From contig OZ253455.1 in the NCBI GenBank assembly GCA_965261195.1, positions 2,232,001-2,296,000 on the forward strand: a stretch of DNA of 64,000 bases, given 5' to 3'. Below the pieces are notes generated by a model. It saw only the letters and a list, made by a program, of their open reading frames with translations, searched no databases and was not told where the DNA came from. The position numbers were made by a program, and so were the translations under genes. Of the stretch, positions 35,285 to 43,285 are shown piece after piece (positions within the stretch are counted from its first letter, which is position 1; each line of letters begins with the position of its first letter). The stretch comes from Bin87 sp965261195 (lineage in GTDB: Bacteria > Chloroflexota > Dehalococcoidia > Lucifugimonadales > UBA3495).

Positions 35285-35728
35285 ATGACTCAACAGGCGA
35301 TGCACGCACAAATGGGAGGAGACACCGGGGGAACGGAGGAGTTTATCGAAGCCGGAGCCGTAACCTTCGGGTTGGAATACCGCACTGGTGTCGGAGCAAT
35401 GAACGACGAGGGAATCTGCATTCACGTTTACGGAAACGATCTGGAGGGCGACGACAAGGAATTGTTGCGCTTCGACTGTTTCCGGATCGGCCCTCACTAT
35501 CACTACCGCAATGCCCCCATCGGGCAAAACCACCGACTGGAGCTGGACTTCACCGCAGAGGGCGATCCGCTGGCCTGGACGCTGGACAAAATCCGGAACC
35601 GACTGCCCATCATGCTCCTGCGGTGCGAAGCCGATACCGTCGCCCGCCGGGTTGACCAGCGCGATGTTGAAGCAGCCTTGCCTCATATTGTCGCGTGGGC
35701 CGAGACCAAAACCCACAGCCGAGCGTAA
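35285..35728 (+). CDS. Conserved hypothetical protein, paralogue of 60474-60938
   Basis: A 147-aa protein. Its C-terminal half, LLRFDCFRIGPHYHYRNAPIGQ then LDFTAEGDPLAWTLDKIRNRLP, matches the pattern VRFDPHGSRGHWHK..., VDFPEGVSESQAQVAWSLEQVRE of the 60474 product. A His-rich loop (HYHY / HWHK) followed by a long helix is shared. No function is known; a metal-binding site is possible. AGGAGG lies 9 nt before ATG at 35285. It is followed by two hairpins, the second a strong terminator. Confidence 0.6.
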   Translation: MTQQAMHAQMGGDTGGTEEFIEAGAVTFGLEYRTGVGAMNDEGICIHVYGNDLEGDDKELLRFDCFRIGPHYHYRNAPIGQNHRLELDFTAEGDPLAWTLDKIRNRLPIMLLRCEADTVARRVDQRDVEAALPHIVAWAETKTHSRA

Positions 35729-35746
35729 CCCAACCCCGGGCCACTT

Positions 35747-35823
35747 CCCTTTTCCCGAAATCCCGCCTATTGAGATTCGGGAAAAGGGATACAAAAAGCC
35801 CGGCCTAACCCGCCGGGCTTTTT
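35747..35823 (+). terminator. Hairpin plus rho-independent terminator
   Basis: First hairpin: CCCTTTTCCCGAA (35747-35759) with its complement at 35776-35788, 13 bp. Second: AAAAAGCCCGGC (35793-35804), seven-base loop, GCCGGGCTTTTT (35812-35823), 12 bp ending in a T-run. The second is a clear intrinsic terminator for the 35285 gene and, by symmetry, may work in both directions. Confidence 0.9.
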
Positions 35824-35983
35824 CGCTTTACATAGGCTATTGCGGCACCGGCTAGAGCTCCGGCTGTGGTCGATTAGAGCGCACCGAAACGGTAATGTGC
35901 TCTATCTGTGAGGGGTGGTATTCACGTCGTCCCTGTTTTGGCTCCAACCCTCATTTTCCCTGCAATATTGCAGGTTGACTCAG

Positions 35984-36205
35984 CTAGGGCTCAATTGCGG
36001 CGACGGGCTTGGGTTGGTCAATGGGATAGTGTCTATCTTCGTAAGCCTCAATGAGGGTAACCAGAGCATCGAGTTCGATTCTGCTGGGGTGATTTACGTC
36101 GTCAATTTGACCGTTCGGACTCGAAAGGTCATCAATGAGTTTGGTGACCCGAGCCAGTGCCGCGTCGTAGTCCGCTTCCGTATGGATGGCTGTGGCAGTT
36201 GCCAT
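35984..36205 (-). CDS. HigA-like antitoxin N-terminal fragment (no HTH)
   Basis: A 73-aa protein, IHTEADYDAALARVTKLIDD followed by LDALVTLIEAYEDRHYPIDQPKP, matching the N-terminal dimerisation part of HigA antitoxins (EYE.ALA.I..L..; LV.LIE.YE..HYPI). It stops with TAG directly where HigA normally continues into the HTH domain (about 60 more residues). It follows the HigB-like gene by 2 nt. It may neutralise the toxin through the N-terminal helix alone, but it could not repress its operon via an HTH. A 16-bp palindrome, CCTGCAATATTGCAGG (35959-35974), lies just after the stop codon. Confidence 0.7.
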   Translation of the reverse strand: MATATAIHTEADYDAALARVTKLIDDLSSPNGQIDDVNHPSRIELDALVTLIEAYEDRHYPIDQPKPVAAIEP

Positions 36206-36207
36206 TT

Positions 36208-36501
36208 CTACACCTCTTCGGCGTTGATGCGGTCATATTCAGCGTGGGTGCCTATAAACCGTATGTACACTATACGCGCCGGATAGAAAATCCTGACCAC
36301 CAATCGATAGTTGTTGCCCCTGATTCGGAAAACGGCCCGATCGCTACCGACGATGCTGGCGCTGGGGTAGCGCCGGCGTACGTGGGCCGGTGTTTCCCAA
36401 TCCTCTCGCTCAACTTCCCGGTACCAGTCCCGGAGCGCAGTTTCAGCGTCTGGGCGGGTTTCCCAGAATTCCCTGAGTGTCCTTTTCGCGATGATATGCA
36501 C
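36208..36501 (-). CDS. HigB-type toxin (RelE/ParE superfamily mRNA interferase)
   Basis: A 97-aa protein with MHIIAKRTLREFWETRPDAETALRDWYREVER, typical of the HigB_toxin family. NNYRLVVRIFYPARIVYIRFIGTHAEYDRI is the beta-sheet and C-terminal catalytic region (R...H.EYD). It would cleave mRNA on the ribosome. It is transcribed from the right, 95 bp from the IS66 end, so its upstream region was probably altered by the insertion. The toxin-first order is normal for HigBA. Confidence 0.82.
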   Translation of the reverse strand: MHIIAKRTLREFWETRPDAETALRDWYREVEREDWETPAHVRRRYPSASIVGSDRAVFRIRGNNYRLVVRIFYPARIVYIRFIGTHAEYDRINAEEV

Positions 36502-36595
36502 AACCTGCCCGCTGAAGGCGCACCGGGAATCTGTCCTTTACATTATGCTCAATTGTACATACCGATACCTGGTCGAGCAATTACGCAGATCTACG

Positions 36596-38026
36596 GTAAC
36601 TGTTCAGAGTTGGTGAGGTGGATTGGCCGATAGGGGTTCTGGGAGCCTTGCGCTGCCGGTGGTGGTTGTGTCATATAGTGGGTATGGATACGGAAATTGA
36701 CCTCAAGACTGCCGACCGGGATGTCCTGATTGCCATTATCGTCCGGCAACAGGCGATCATCGAGCGGTTGGAGAAACGGATTGGCCAATTCGAGGGGCCG
36801 GCCAAGCCCAGCGGCTCGGGTCGGATGCCCGGTCTGCAGCCCAAAGCCGAGCGGAAACCGGCTCAGCCCAAAGGGCCACGCCAGCGCCGTCCCCACGGGT
36901 TCGCCCGCACCCGCATGACGCCCACCCAGCGAGTGGAGCACGCGTTGGAACAGTGCCCCGACTGCGGAACTCAGCTGGCCGGCGGCTGGACCCAGCGCAC
37001 TCGGGAAGTCATTGACCTGCCCCAAGTTCCGGTGCAGATTACCGAGCACGCTTACATCGCCCGCACCTGCCCGGGCTGCCGACGCCGCTGTGTGCCACCG
37101 GCGCAACTGGACGGCGTGGCGCTGGGGCGGCAGCGTCTGGGGATCAACGTGATGAGCCTGATTGCTGGGCTTAGGGAAGAGGCCCGGCTGCCCTTCCGCA
37201 CCATCCAGTGGTATCTGGGCGCCGTGCATGGGCTGCGCCTCAGCACGGGCGCCATCGTGGACGCCACCCGAAAAGTGGCGGGCAAAGGGCAGCGCAAGCT
37301 GGCCGGCATACTGGAACGGATCCGAGGCAGTCCGGTGGTGCATGCCGACGAAACGGGTTGGCGGGAGAATGGCAACAACGGCTACGTGTGGACCTTCAGC
37401 ACTCCCAGCCAGCGGTACTTCCTGCGACGGGGTCGGGGCAAGGTGGTGGTGGATGAAGTCCTGGGCGAGGAGTTCTCCGGTGTGCTGGTCAGCGATTTCT
37501 ACGCCGCCTACCACCACTACGACGGCCCCAAACAACGCTGCTGGGCTCATCTGCTGCGGGACATCCACGACCGGCGCACTCTCTACCCTGATGACGCGCC
37601 ACTGGCACAGTGGGCCGACGCCGTCCATAGTCTCTATGTCCAGGCCAAGGCTTTCACGCACCCGTCGGGGCAGCAACGGCGCATTGCCCAACTGGCACTG
37701 GAACAACGACTGCTCGCCATCTGCCAGCCATTCCTCGACGACCCATCGGCAACCCAGGCCAAGCTATGCCGACGCATTGAACGCCACCTCAAAGAGCTCT
37801 TCGTCTTCGTGGCCGAACCGGCAGCGCCGCCGGACAACAACGCCGCCGAGCGCAGCCTGCGCCCGGTAGTGGTCAGCCGGAAGATCAGTGGTGGCACGCG
37901 CTCAAACCAGGGCACTGCAACCAAGATGACGCTGGCGTCAATCTTCGGCACCTGGCGGGCCCAGGGCTTGAACCCCCTCACCGCCTGCCGACAATTACTC
38001 ACTTCCCCTCAACCCTGAACAGTTAC
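36596..38026 (+). mobile_element. IS66-family insertion sequence, intact
   Basis: The left end is GTAACTGTTCAGAGTTG (36596-36612) and the right end its complement with one mismatch (38010-38026). GATCTACG flanks both sides (36588-36595 and 38027-38034), a perfect 8-bp target duplication as known for IS66. The element is 1431 bp with a single transposase gene and no TnpA/TnpB accessory ORFs. The intact gene and perfect duplication imply recent insertion. Confidence 0.92.
36684..38018 (+). CDS. IS66-family transposase (TnpC-like)
   Basis: A 444-aa transposase. The N-terminus is a coiled coil, LIAIIVRQQAIIERLEKRI, followed by a basic linker and a CPDCGTQL...CPGCRRRC zinc finger. The DDE core shows VVHADETGWREN (first Asp), GVLVSDFYAAYHHY (second Asp) and PPDNNAAERSLRPVVVSRKISGGTRS (Glu). 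The ATG at 36684 is preferred over an upstream alternative that would extend into the terminal repeat. The reading frame is intact. Confidence 0.92.
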   Translation: MDTEIDLKTADRDVLIAIIVRQQAIIERLEKRIGQFEGPAKPSGSGRMPGLQPKAERKPAQPKGPRQRRPHGFARTRMTPTQRVEHALEQCPDCGTQLAGGWTQRTREVIDLPQVPVQITEHAYIARTCPGCRRRCVPPAQLDGVALGRQRLGINVMSLIAGLREEARLPFRTIQWYLGAVHGLRLSTGAIVDATRKVAGKGQRKLAGILERIRGSPVVHADETGWRENGNNGYVWTFSTPSQRYFLRRGRGKVVVDEVLGEEFSGVLVSDFYAAYHHYDGPKQRCWAHLLRDIHDRRTLYPDDAPLAQWADAVHSLYVQAKAFTHPSGQQRRIAQLALEQRLLAICQPFLDDPSATQAKLCRRIERHLKELFVFVAEPAAPPDNNAAERSLRPVVVSRKISGGTRSNQGTATKMTLASIFGTWRAQGLNPLTACRQLLTSPQP

Positions 38027-38129
38027 GATCTACGCTGTCTTCATGTTATCGTCTGAGGAAGTCATGCCCCGCCCGGTGCCACGGGTGCTATGATGGGCGC
38101 AACCGAAACCACGGCGGAGGCAGCATCAG

Positions 38130-38507
38130 ATGCAGGTAGTCAGGATCTATACGGGAGCGGACGGAGAATCGCACATCGAGGAACTGGAACTGCCCTACGA
38201 GCAGGTGGGGCACGCAATGCGGACGGCAACCCAGGCTGCTACCGGCGTGCAGTTCAGCCGCCTCACTCCGGGCCAGTTGGTGGAATTTCACACCGCACCA
38301 CGCCGTCAGTATGTCATCACGCTGCAGGGCCAGGTCGAAATCGGGCTGGGAGATGGCGCCAAGCGGATTTTCAATGTGGGCGACATCGAGCTCTGCGAAG
38401 ACTTGACCGGTCGCGGTCACACCACGCGCAGCGTCGGTAGCGCCGACCGAGTCAGTGTGCAGATTCCGCTGGCGGATCAGACCCCGGGCGGAGGATTTGG
38501 CGTGTAA
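38130..38507 (+). CDS. Cupin-like protein
   Basis: A 125-aa protein: LTPGQLVEFHTAPRRQYVITLQGQVEIGLGDGAKRIFNVGDIELCEDLTGRGHTTRSVGS. The strand pattern with G-x-V-E-I...GDGA...F-x-V-G-D is that of a single cupin domain. The conserved metal-binding His residues are only partly present (FHTAP, GHTT). It could be an isomerase, dioxygenase or ligand-binding protein. ATG at 38130 has GGAGG upstream. Confidence 0.75.
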   Translation: MQVVRIYTGADGESHIEELELPYEQVGHAMRTATQAATGVQFSRLTPGQLVEFHTAPRRQYVITLQGQVEIGLGDGAKRIFNVGDIELCEDLTGRGHTTRSVGSADRVSVQIPLADQTPGGGFGV

Positions 38508-38602
38508 AGGTTCACCCTCACCCTAGCCCTCTCCCGTCAAGGGAGAGGAGATAACAACGACCCGCGCTTTATCAGTAAACAGCACCAACGCAGGAGGTTG
38601 CC

Positions 38603-39421
38603 ATGCCGGTTGCACAGCTCGCCGACAACCTGGAAATGTACTACGACGACGATAATTTCACCGACCCGTGGCGCGACCCAGACACGGTGGAAACCGTCGT
38701 GCTGCACCACGGCAACGCCAAAAGTGGCCGGTTGTGGTACGCTTGGCCTCCGTTGCTGGGACGCCAGTATCGGGTGATTCGCGTTGATGGCCGGGGATTT
38801 GGGCGTTCCACCGTGCCCGAACCCGGTTACAACTGGTCGCTGGAGGGTTTCGCCGCCGACTTGCGCAACCTCCTGGATTACCTGTCGCTGGATAAGGTGC
38901 ATCTGATCGGCGAAACCATCGGCGGCACCATCGCCCTGCAGTTCGCCCACGAGTATCCGGAGCGGCTGCATACGGTTACGACCTGCACCTCGCCTTACAA
39001 CTTTACGGGCGTGGACACCTACCAGAATTATTACCGGCTGGTCACCGAGGAAGGTGTGGAAGGCTGGGCGCGTACCACCGGCGGCCGTCGGGTCAGCGCC
39101 GATGCCGCACCTGAGCACCACGAGTGGTACATCCAGCAGATGGGTCAAACCTCCCGCCACGTGGTGCTGGAAACGCTGGCTTATCTGGCAACGCAAGACC
39201 TGTCCAGCAAGCTGCCCGGCATCAAGACGCCGGCGCTGGCAATGGTTGGCGAGCTAAGCGAAGGCGACATCCCCGACCGGGCCAAAGGACAGGCGGAGAT
39301 GATGCCCAACTGCACGCTGGCCAGAATTCCCGGGGCCAGCGGCTACGTGCAGCACTCGGCGCCGGAACAGTGCGTGCTGGCGTGGCAGGAGTTTGTGGGG
39401 ACGGTGCACCAGGCGGGGTAA
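38603..39421 (+). CDS. Alpha/beta-fold hydrolase-like protein (GETIG elbow)
   Basis: A 272-aa alpha/beta fold protein. VVLHHGNAKSGRLWYAWPPLLGRQYRVIRVDGRGFGRS and LDKVHLIGETIGGTIALQFAHEYPERL are standard, but the nucleophile position is Thr in G-E-T-I-G. The late acid (ELSEGDIPDRAKGQ) and a possible His (YVQHSAPEQC) are present. This differs from the 18659 protein (Ala) and the 15569 protein (no elbow). AGGAGG lies before ATG at 38603. It is followed by a Uma2 gene. Confidence 0.78.
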   Translation: MPVAQLADNLEMYYDDDNFTDPWRDPDTVETVVLHHGNAKSGRLWYAWPPLLGRQYRVIRVDGRGFGRSTVPEPGYNWSLEGFAADLRNLLDYLSLDKVHLIGETIGGTIALQFAHEYPERLHTVTTCTSPYNFTGVDTYQNYYRLVTEEGVEGWARTTGGRRVSADAAPEHHEWYIQQMGQTSRHVVLETLAYLATQDLSSKLPGIKTPALAMVGELSEGDIPDRAKGQAEMMPNCTLARIPGASGYVQHSAPEQCVLAWQEFVGTVHQAG

Positions 39422-39474
39422 AGGCGGCGCGCGTCCTCGCAAAAGAATTCCCTAATTGGGTGGAGCACAGCGTT

Positions 39475-40245
39475 ATGGTTACCAAACGCGACCAAAGCAG
39501 CACTGCACATCCGCCGGATGATACTGAAGTTGACGACCTCAGCATCGAATATCCGTCCGAGGATGGTAACCCTTTGGCAGAAACTGAGTTGCAGTATGTC
39601 CCGTTGACCGAAACCGTTTCCGCCCTGCGGAATCATTTCCGCGACCGCACCGACGTGTACGTCATCGGCGATATGCTCGTCTATTACCGGATGAACGACA
39701 AAACGGTGCGGGTAGCTCCGGACGTATTCGTGGTGTTTGGCGCTACCGGCAACCGTCCCCGGGATTCTTGGTTGGTGTGGCGGGAGGGCAAAGCTCCGGA
39801 TTTTGTGATGGAGATTGCCTCTCAAGGCACCTGGCGGCGGGACGTTGCCGAAAAGCGGGACATATACGCCGGGATGGGAGTCACCGAGTATTGGCGGTTT
39901 GACCCAACCGGGGAATGTTTCACGCCGGCGCTGGTGGGCGAGCGTCTGGTGGACGGGGTGTATCAGGCTATCACGGTACCCGAGGATGACGCTGGGATGC
40001 TGCGCGGCCATAGCGCCATCCTGGGATTGGACTTCTGTGTGCTCAGCGACCTGGAACTGCGCCTTTACGACCCAACTCGCGGCGAATGGTTACTCAACCA
40101 TCGTGAGACCGAAGCAGCCCGGCAGATGGAAGCAGAGGCCCGGCGCGCTGAGTCCGATGCTCGCCAGGCTGCCGAAGCAGCGCTGGCTCAGGCACAGGCT
40201 CGCATACGGGAACTGGAGCGGCAGTTACAGCAGCGCCCGGGATAA
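39475..40245 (+). CDS. Uma2-family putative endonuclease
   Basis: A 256-aa Uma2 (DUF820) protein. The PD-(D/E)xK core is visible: VRVAPDVFVVFG (PD), APDFVMEIASQGTWRRDVAEKRDIYAGMGVTEYWRFDP (E...K...EYW). The C-terminal 50 residues are a charged coiled coil of EAEARRAESDARQAAE. It is close in sequence to the protein at 51852-52595 and more distant from those at 43286 and 53596. Uma2 proteins are common in cyanobacteria and Chloroflexota and are predicted restriction-type endonucleases, without known targets. ATG at 39475 lacks a clear ribosome-binding site. Confidence 0.85.
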   Translation: MVTKRDQSSTAHPPDDTEVDDLSIEYPSEDGNPLAETELQYVPLTETVSALRNHFRDRTDVYVIGDMLVYYRMNDKTVRVAPDVFVVFGATGNRPRDSWLVWREGKAPDFVMEIASQGTWRRDVAEKRDIYAGMGVTEYWRFDPTGECFTPALVGERLVDGVYQAITVPEDDAGMLRGHSAILGLDFCVLSDLELRLYDPTRGEWLLNHRETEAARQMEAEARRAESDARQAAEAALAQAQARIRELERQLQQRPG

Positions 40246-40296
40246 TATTAGTGTGTCCGTAGGCGAGAGTCGGCCAGCGATACGTAGCCGGGGTAG

Positions 40297-41073
40297 TTAG
40301 AAGAGGGATTTGGACTGGCCGCCATCCACGTTAATACAGGCTCCCGTGATCAGGCCGGCCCGGTCGGAGGCCAGGAAGGCCACGGTTTCGCCGATGGGTT
40401 CCGGCCAGCCGAATTTACCCATGGGCAGGTTGCGGTCGATGAACTCAGCCACCGCCTCCGGGGTATTGTTCTGCTGGAAGCGATCCCAGGTGCTGCCGGG
40501 GAAGTCGATGCTGCCGGGCGCGACACAGTTGACCAGCACACCCGTCTGCGCCAGCTGCAATGCCAGATGCTTGGAGAACGCAATCATCCCCGCCTTGCCC
40601 GTCATGTAGTCCACCGAGCCGCCGTGCTCGCGCCCGTAGATGGATGCGATATTGATGATGCGTCCCCAGCCCTGCGCCTGCATATGCGGCAAGGTCAGCT
40701 TGGCAAGCCGCACCGCTGACAGGAGATTAACCTCCAGACCCGCCACGAACTGCTCCATAGTAGTCTCTTCAAAGAGTACCGAGCCGCGTCGCCCACCGAC
40801 ATTGTTAACCAGGATGTCGGGAGCGCCGAGGGCCGCGGTCGTTTCTTGCAGGAAGCGGGCCGCATCGTCGGGACTGGTAACGTCGGCCTGGCTGCCGCTG
40901 GCTTTGACCCCCAAACCGGTCAGCTCGGCTGCCGTCTGCTGTACCTGGTCGTAGTCGCGCCCGCAGATGGCAACGGCGCAACCCTCGCGCCCCAGGGCCA
41001 GGGCGCATTGCCGCCCCAAACCGCGGCTGCCGCCGGTAACCATCGCCACTTTTCCGTTCAGGCTCAAATCCAT
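40297..41073 (-). CDS. Short-chain dehydrogenase/reductase
   Basis: A 258-aa SDR: VAMVTGGSRGLGRQCALALG (Rossmann), ILVNNVGGRRGS (NNVG), IINIASIYGREHGG, DYMTGKAGMIAFSKHLALQL (Y-x-x-x-K) and VNCVAPGSIDFPGSTW. ATG at 41073 follows GGAGG with 7-nt spacing. It is probably a 3-oxoacyl or keto-acid reductase. It lies alone on the minus strand, downstream of a Uma2 gene. Confidence 0.9.
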   Translation of the reverse strand: MDLSLNGKVAMVTGGSRGLGRQCALALGREGCAVAICGRDYDQVQQTAAELTGLGVKASGSQADVTSPDDAARFLQETTAALGAPDILVNNVGGRRGSVLFEETTMEQFVAGLEVNLLSAVRLAKLTLPHMQAQGWGRIINIASIYGREHGGSVDYMTGKAGMIAFSKHLALQLAQTGVLVNCVAPGSIDFPGSTWDRFQQNNTPEAVAEFIDRNLPMGKFGWPEPIGETVAFLASDRAGLITGACINVDGGQSKSLF

Positions 41074-41152
41074 GGGATCGCCTCCATAGGTTTCAATCGA
41101 ATGCGGGGATTATAACGGGTTGGGGATTTGGGCGGGGGAACAGATAATTTGG

Positions 41153-41374
41153 CTATGATGACAGGCGTACCGGTATCATTTCGGGGATTTGCTGGTAGGA
41201 AAACGCGGGAATCGCCATGCGGTCGCTAGCATGTTCGATAGTTATAGCGCAGAGACGGCCATCTGAATCCAGGTCCAGGAGGGTGTCTTCGTCCAAGTCG
41301 CGCGTCTCGTTCACCTCGGCGGGGAAAAGTTCAATGTAGAGGGTATCGGTATCCTGAAAGTACTTAATATTCAT
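41153..41374 (-). CDS. DUF2283-family small protein
   Basis: A 73-aa protein: MNIKYFQDTDTLYIELFP, then ETRDLDEDTLLDLDSDGRLCAITIEHAS. The Y-F-x-D-TDTLYIE...V-x-LDxDG pattern is that of DUF2283. These proteins commonly pair with a DUF4258-like partner directly upstream, as here (11-bp overlap). A toxin-antitoxin function has been suggested for such pairs but is not shown. Confidence 0.8.
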   Translation of the reverse strand: MNIKYFQDTDTLYIELFPAEVNETRDLDEDTLLDLDSDGRLCAITIEHASDRMAIPAFSYQQIPEMIPVRLSS

Positions 41375-41621
41375 GGCTTGAACCCCCGGTCAAAAAGGTA
41401 TTATGTACGGTCTCTTCGTCAGACAACAGAACAACCCGCAGATACCTTCCGTCCATTTCTGCAATTGGCGCCCAGCGCCGAATTCGTCCATCGGTCTGCA
41501 CTACTTCGCTAACCGGATGGTCAATCACTCGCTGAATCCAGTCAAATGTAATGTACACACGGTCAGGGCGACGGTGCATAGTGTGGAAGTATTCGGTTAG
41601 CTTCATCTGAGCAACTTTCAT
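41364..41621 (-). CDS. DUF4258-like partner of the DUF2283 protein
   Basis: A protein of about 85 aa: LTEYFHTMHRRPDRVYITFDWIQRVIDHPVSEVVQTDGRIRRWAPIAEMDGRYLRVVLLSDEETVHNTF. The pattern (conserved D-x-I-x-R near the middle, a VVQTDGR-I-RRW strand) matches small proteins encoded before DUF2283 genes. Its end overlaps the DUF2283 start by 11 bp, implying coupling. The start at 41621 is uncertain; ATG at 41606 is an alternative and neither has a good ribosome-binding site. Confidence 0.6.
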   Translation of the reverse strand: MKVAQMKLTEYFHTMHRRPDRVYITFDWIQRVIDHPVSEVVQTDGRIRRWAPIAEMDGRYLRVVLLSDEETVHNTFLTGGSSHEY

Positions 41622-41656
41622 TTCGATTATAGAACGGCTTGGCGTACCAATCAAAC

Positions 41657-41922
41657 GGAGAGAGTTCTTCACGCGCACCCACTTTAATCTGTCATTGCGA
41701 GCGCAGCGTGGCAATCGCGTTGCCGTAGCAATGGTCGCCGTAGCAATGATGGTTCACCGACGTGTACTCAACCTCAACGAGATTGCCACGTCGCTACGCT
41801 CCTCGCAATGACAAGCAAGTGGTGGTGGAGGCTCCTCGCAATGACAAGTGGTGGTGGGCGCTGACCGCAATGACAGTAGGTTGGTTTGGTTTGACAAAGT
41901 GGGTACGCGTGGGGAGAGAGTT
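41657..41922. mobile_element. Compound ACCCACTTT/TCATTGCGAG element with target duplication
   Basis: The element (41667-41912) has CACGCGCACCCACTTTAATC on the left and CAAAGTGGGTACGCGTG on the right. GGAGAGAGTT lies on both sides (41657-41666 and 41913-41922). Inside are two half-repeats of the TCATTGCGAG core plus tandem TGGTGG tracts, very similar to the element at 34222. No gene lies in 41622-42042. Confidence 0.75.
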
Positions 41923-42042
41923 CGCTCTCACCCTGGCCCTCTGCCGGTGGATGAGGGGAGATGACGGGATTGGGCGGCGAATTTTCCGGCGCATTGCTGC
42001 GTGCTATAATGCCGGCTAGTTTCGATTCGGAGAATCCATTAG

Positions 42043-43221
42043 ATGATCAAGCGTTTTTCTGTTCTGTACGTCGGCCAAATTGACTTGGACAATGTGGGGG
42101 CCGACGGCACGCCGGCCGACCAGCGGCGCTATTCCAACGAGCAGCTGACCCAGGCTTACGACCACGCCGTGGCGCTGGCCCAGCACATGGATGGTCTTGG
42201 CTTCTACTGTATGTGGATGGCCGAGCACCACTTCCAGCACGAAGGATACGAGTGCATTCCCAACCTCATCCTGATGGGTGTGCATCTGGCCGGTCAAACC
42301 AAAAACCTGAAATTCGGCTCGGCGTTCAACATCATCCCGATGTGGCATCCGCTGCGAATCGCCGAGGATTTCGCCATGGCTGACATCCTGACCGGCGGCC
42401 GTCTGATTTTCGGCGTCGGCAGAGGCTATCACTCGCGCGAGGTGGAGACGTTCGGCTCGCCGGTCATCGACAACGATGCCAACCGGGAACTGTACCTGGA
42501 GCAGATGGAGGTCATCCAGAAAGCCTTCAATGAAGAGAGCTGGAGTCATCACGGCAAGTATTACACCATCCCCCCGCAAGTGCCCTACCGCGGCTACGAC
42601 CTGAAAGAAATCACGATGGTGCCCCGTCCGCTGAACCGTCCGGTGGAAATCTGGCAGCCCATCGCCAGCGGGCGCACGCTGAACTATGTGGCCGAGCACG
42701 GCATCAAGGCGATGGTTGCGCTCACCGGCGAATTGTACGCTGAGCAGATGATTACCCAGTATCACGATGCTGCCGTGGGCGTCGGTCGGGACATCCCGCT
42801 GGGCGGAGACATGGCGTTGGGGTTCGGTTTCTACATCGCCGGCAGCCGTGCAGAAGCTATCGAAAAGGTGCGGCCCTTCCACGACGAGCGTTACAAGTGG
42901 TTCGCTCCCTTCGGGTTTGTTCGTTACACCGACGAGCAGGGTAGACCCTGGGGCACTCCGGGCGCGCCGGCTCGCACGCCACGCATCGAAGATGGCGTTG
43001 ACCAGAAGGCTTGGTTCTGCGGTTCGCCGTCCGATTTCGTGGCGTTCCTGCGGGAGATTGAGGACAAATACCCCGGGCTGGAAGACATCGTGCTGCAATG
43101 GCCGGAAGGGATGCCCTGGCACGAATTCAAGCAGCAGTTGTCCATCTTTGCCGCTGACGTGATGCCGGAGTTTGCCGGGCGTGCGGCGGCGGTTACGGCG
43201 GCAGATGATGGCGATGACTAG
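42043..43221 (+). CDS. LLM-class flavin-dependent monooxygenase
   Basis: A 392-aa luciferase-like oxidoreductase, the longest of the four. GFYCMWMAEHHFQHEGYECIPNLILMGVHLAGQTKNLKFGSAFNIIPMWHPLRIAEDFAMADILTGGRLIFGVGRGYH is the barrel core. EVETFGSPVI and MVPRPLNRPVEIWQPIAS follow. The C-terminus carries YPGLEDIVLQWPEGMP. ATG at 42043 has CGGAG 12 nt upstream. It is followed by a Uma2 gene without a clear link. Confidence 0.88.
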   Translation: MIKRFSVLYVGQIDLDNVGADGTPADQRRYSNEQLTQAYDHAVALAQHMDGLGFYCMWMAEHHFQHEGYECIPNLILMGVHLAGQTKNLKFGSAFNIIPMWHPLRIAEDFAMADILTGGRLIFGVGRGYHSREVETFGSPVIDNDANRELYLEQMEVIQKAFNEESWSHHGKYYTIPPQVPYRGYDLKEITMVPRPLNRPVEIWQPIASGRTLNYVAEHGIKAMVALTGELYAEQMITQYHDAAVGVGRDIPLGGDMALGFGFYIAGSRAEAIEKVRPFHDERYKWFAPFGFVRYTDEQGRPWGTPGAPARTPRIEDGVDQKAWFCGSPSDFVAFLREIEDKYPGLEDIVLQWPEGMPWHEFKQQLSIFAADVMPEFAGRAAAVTAADDGDD

Positions 43222-43285
43222 GCCGGCTCCGTCACCCACCGGCTCCGTCACCCAGTGGATTAGCAACCCGGCAGCGAGGCTGGTT

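Noticed and set aside
35959..35974. CCTGCAATATTGCAGG as an operator of the HigBA-like operon
   Set aside because: It lies downstream of the operon, and the antitoxin has no HTH; it is noted only as a palindrome.
36618..36683. Upstream start for the IS66 transposase
   Set aside because: It would extend into the IS terminal region; ATG 36684 is the better start.
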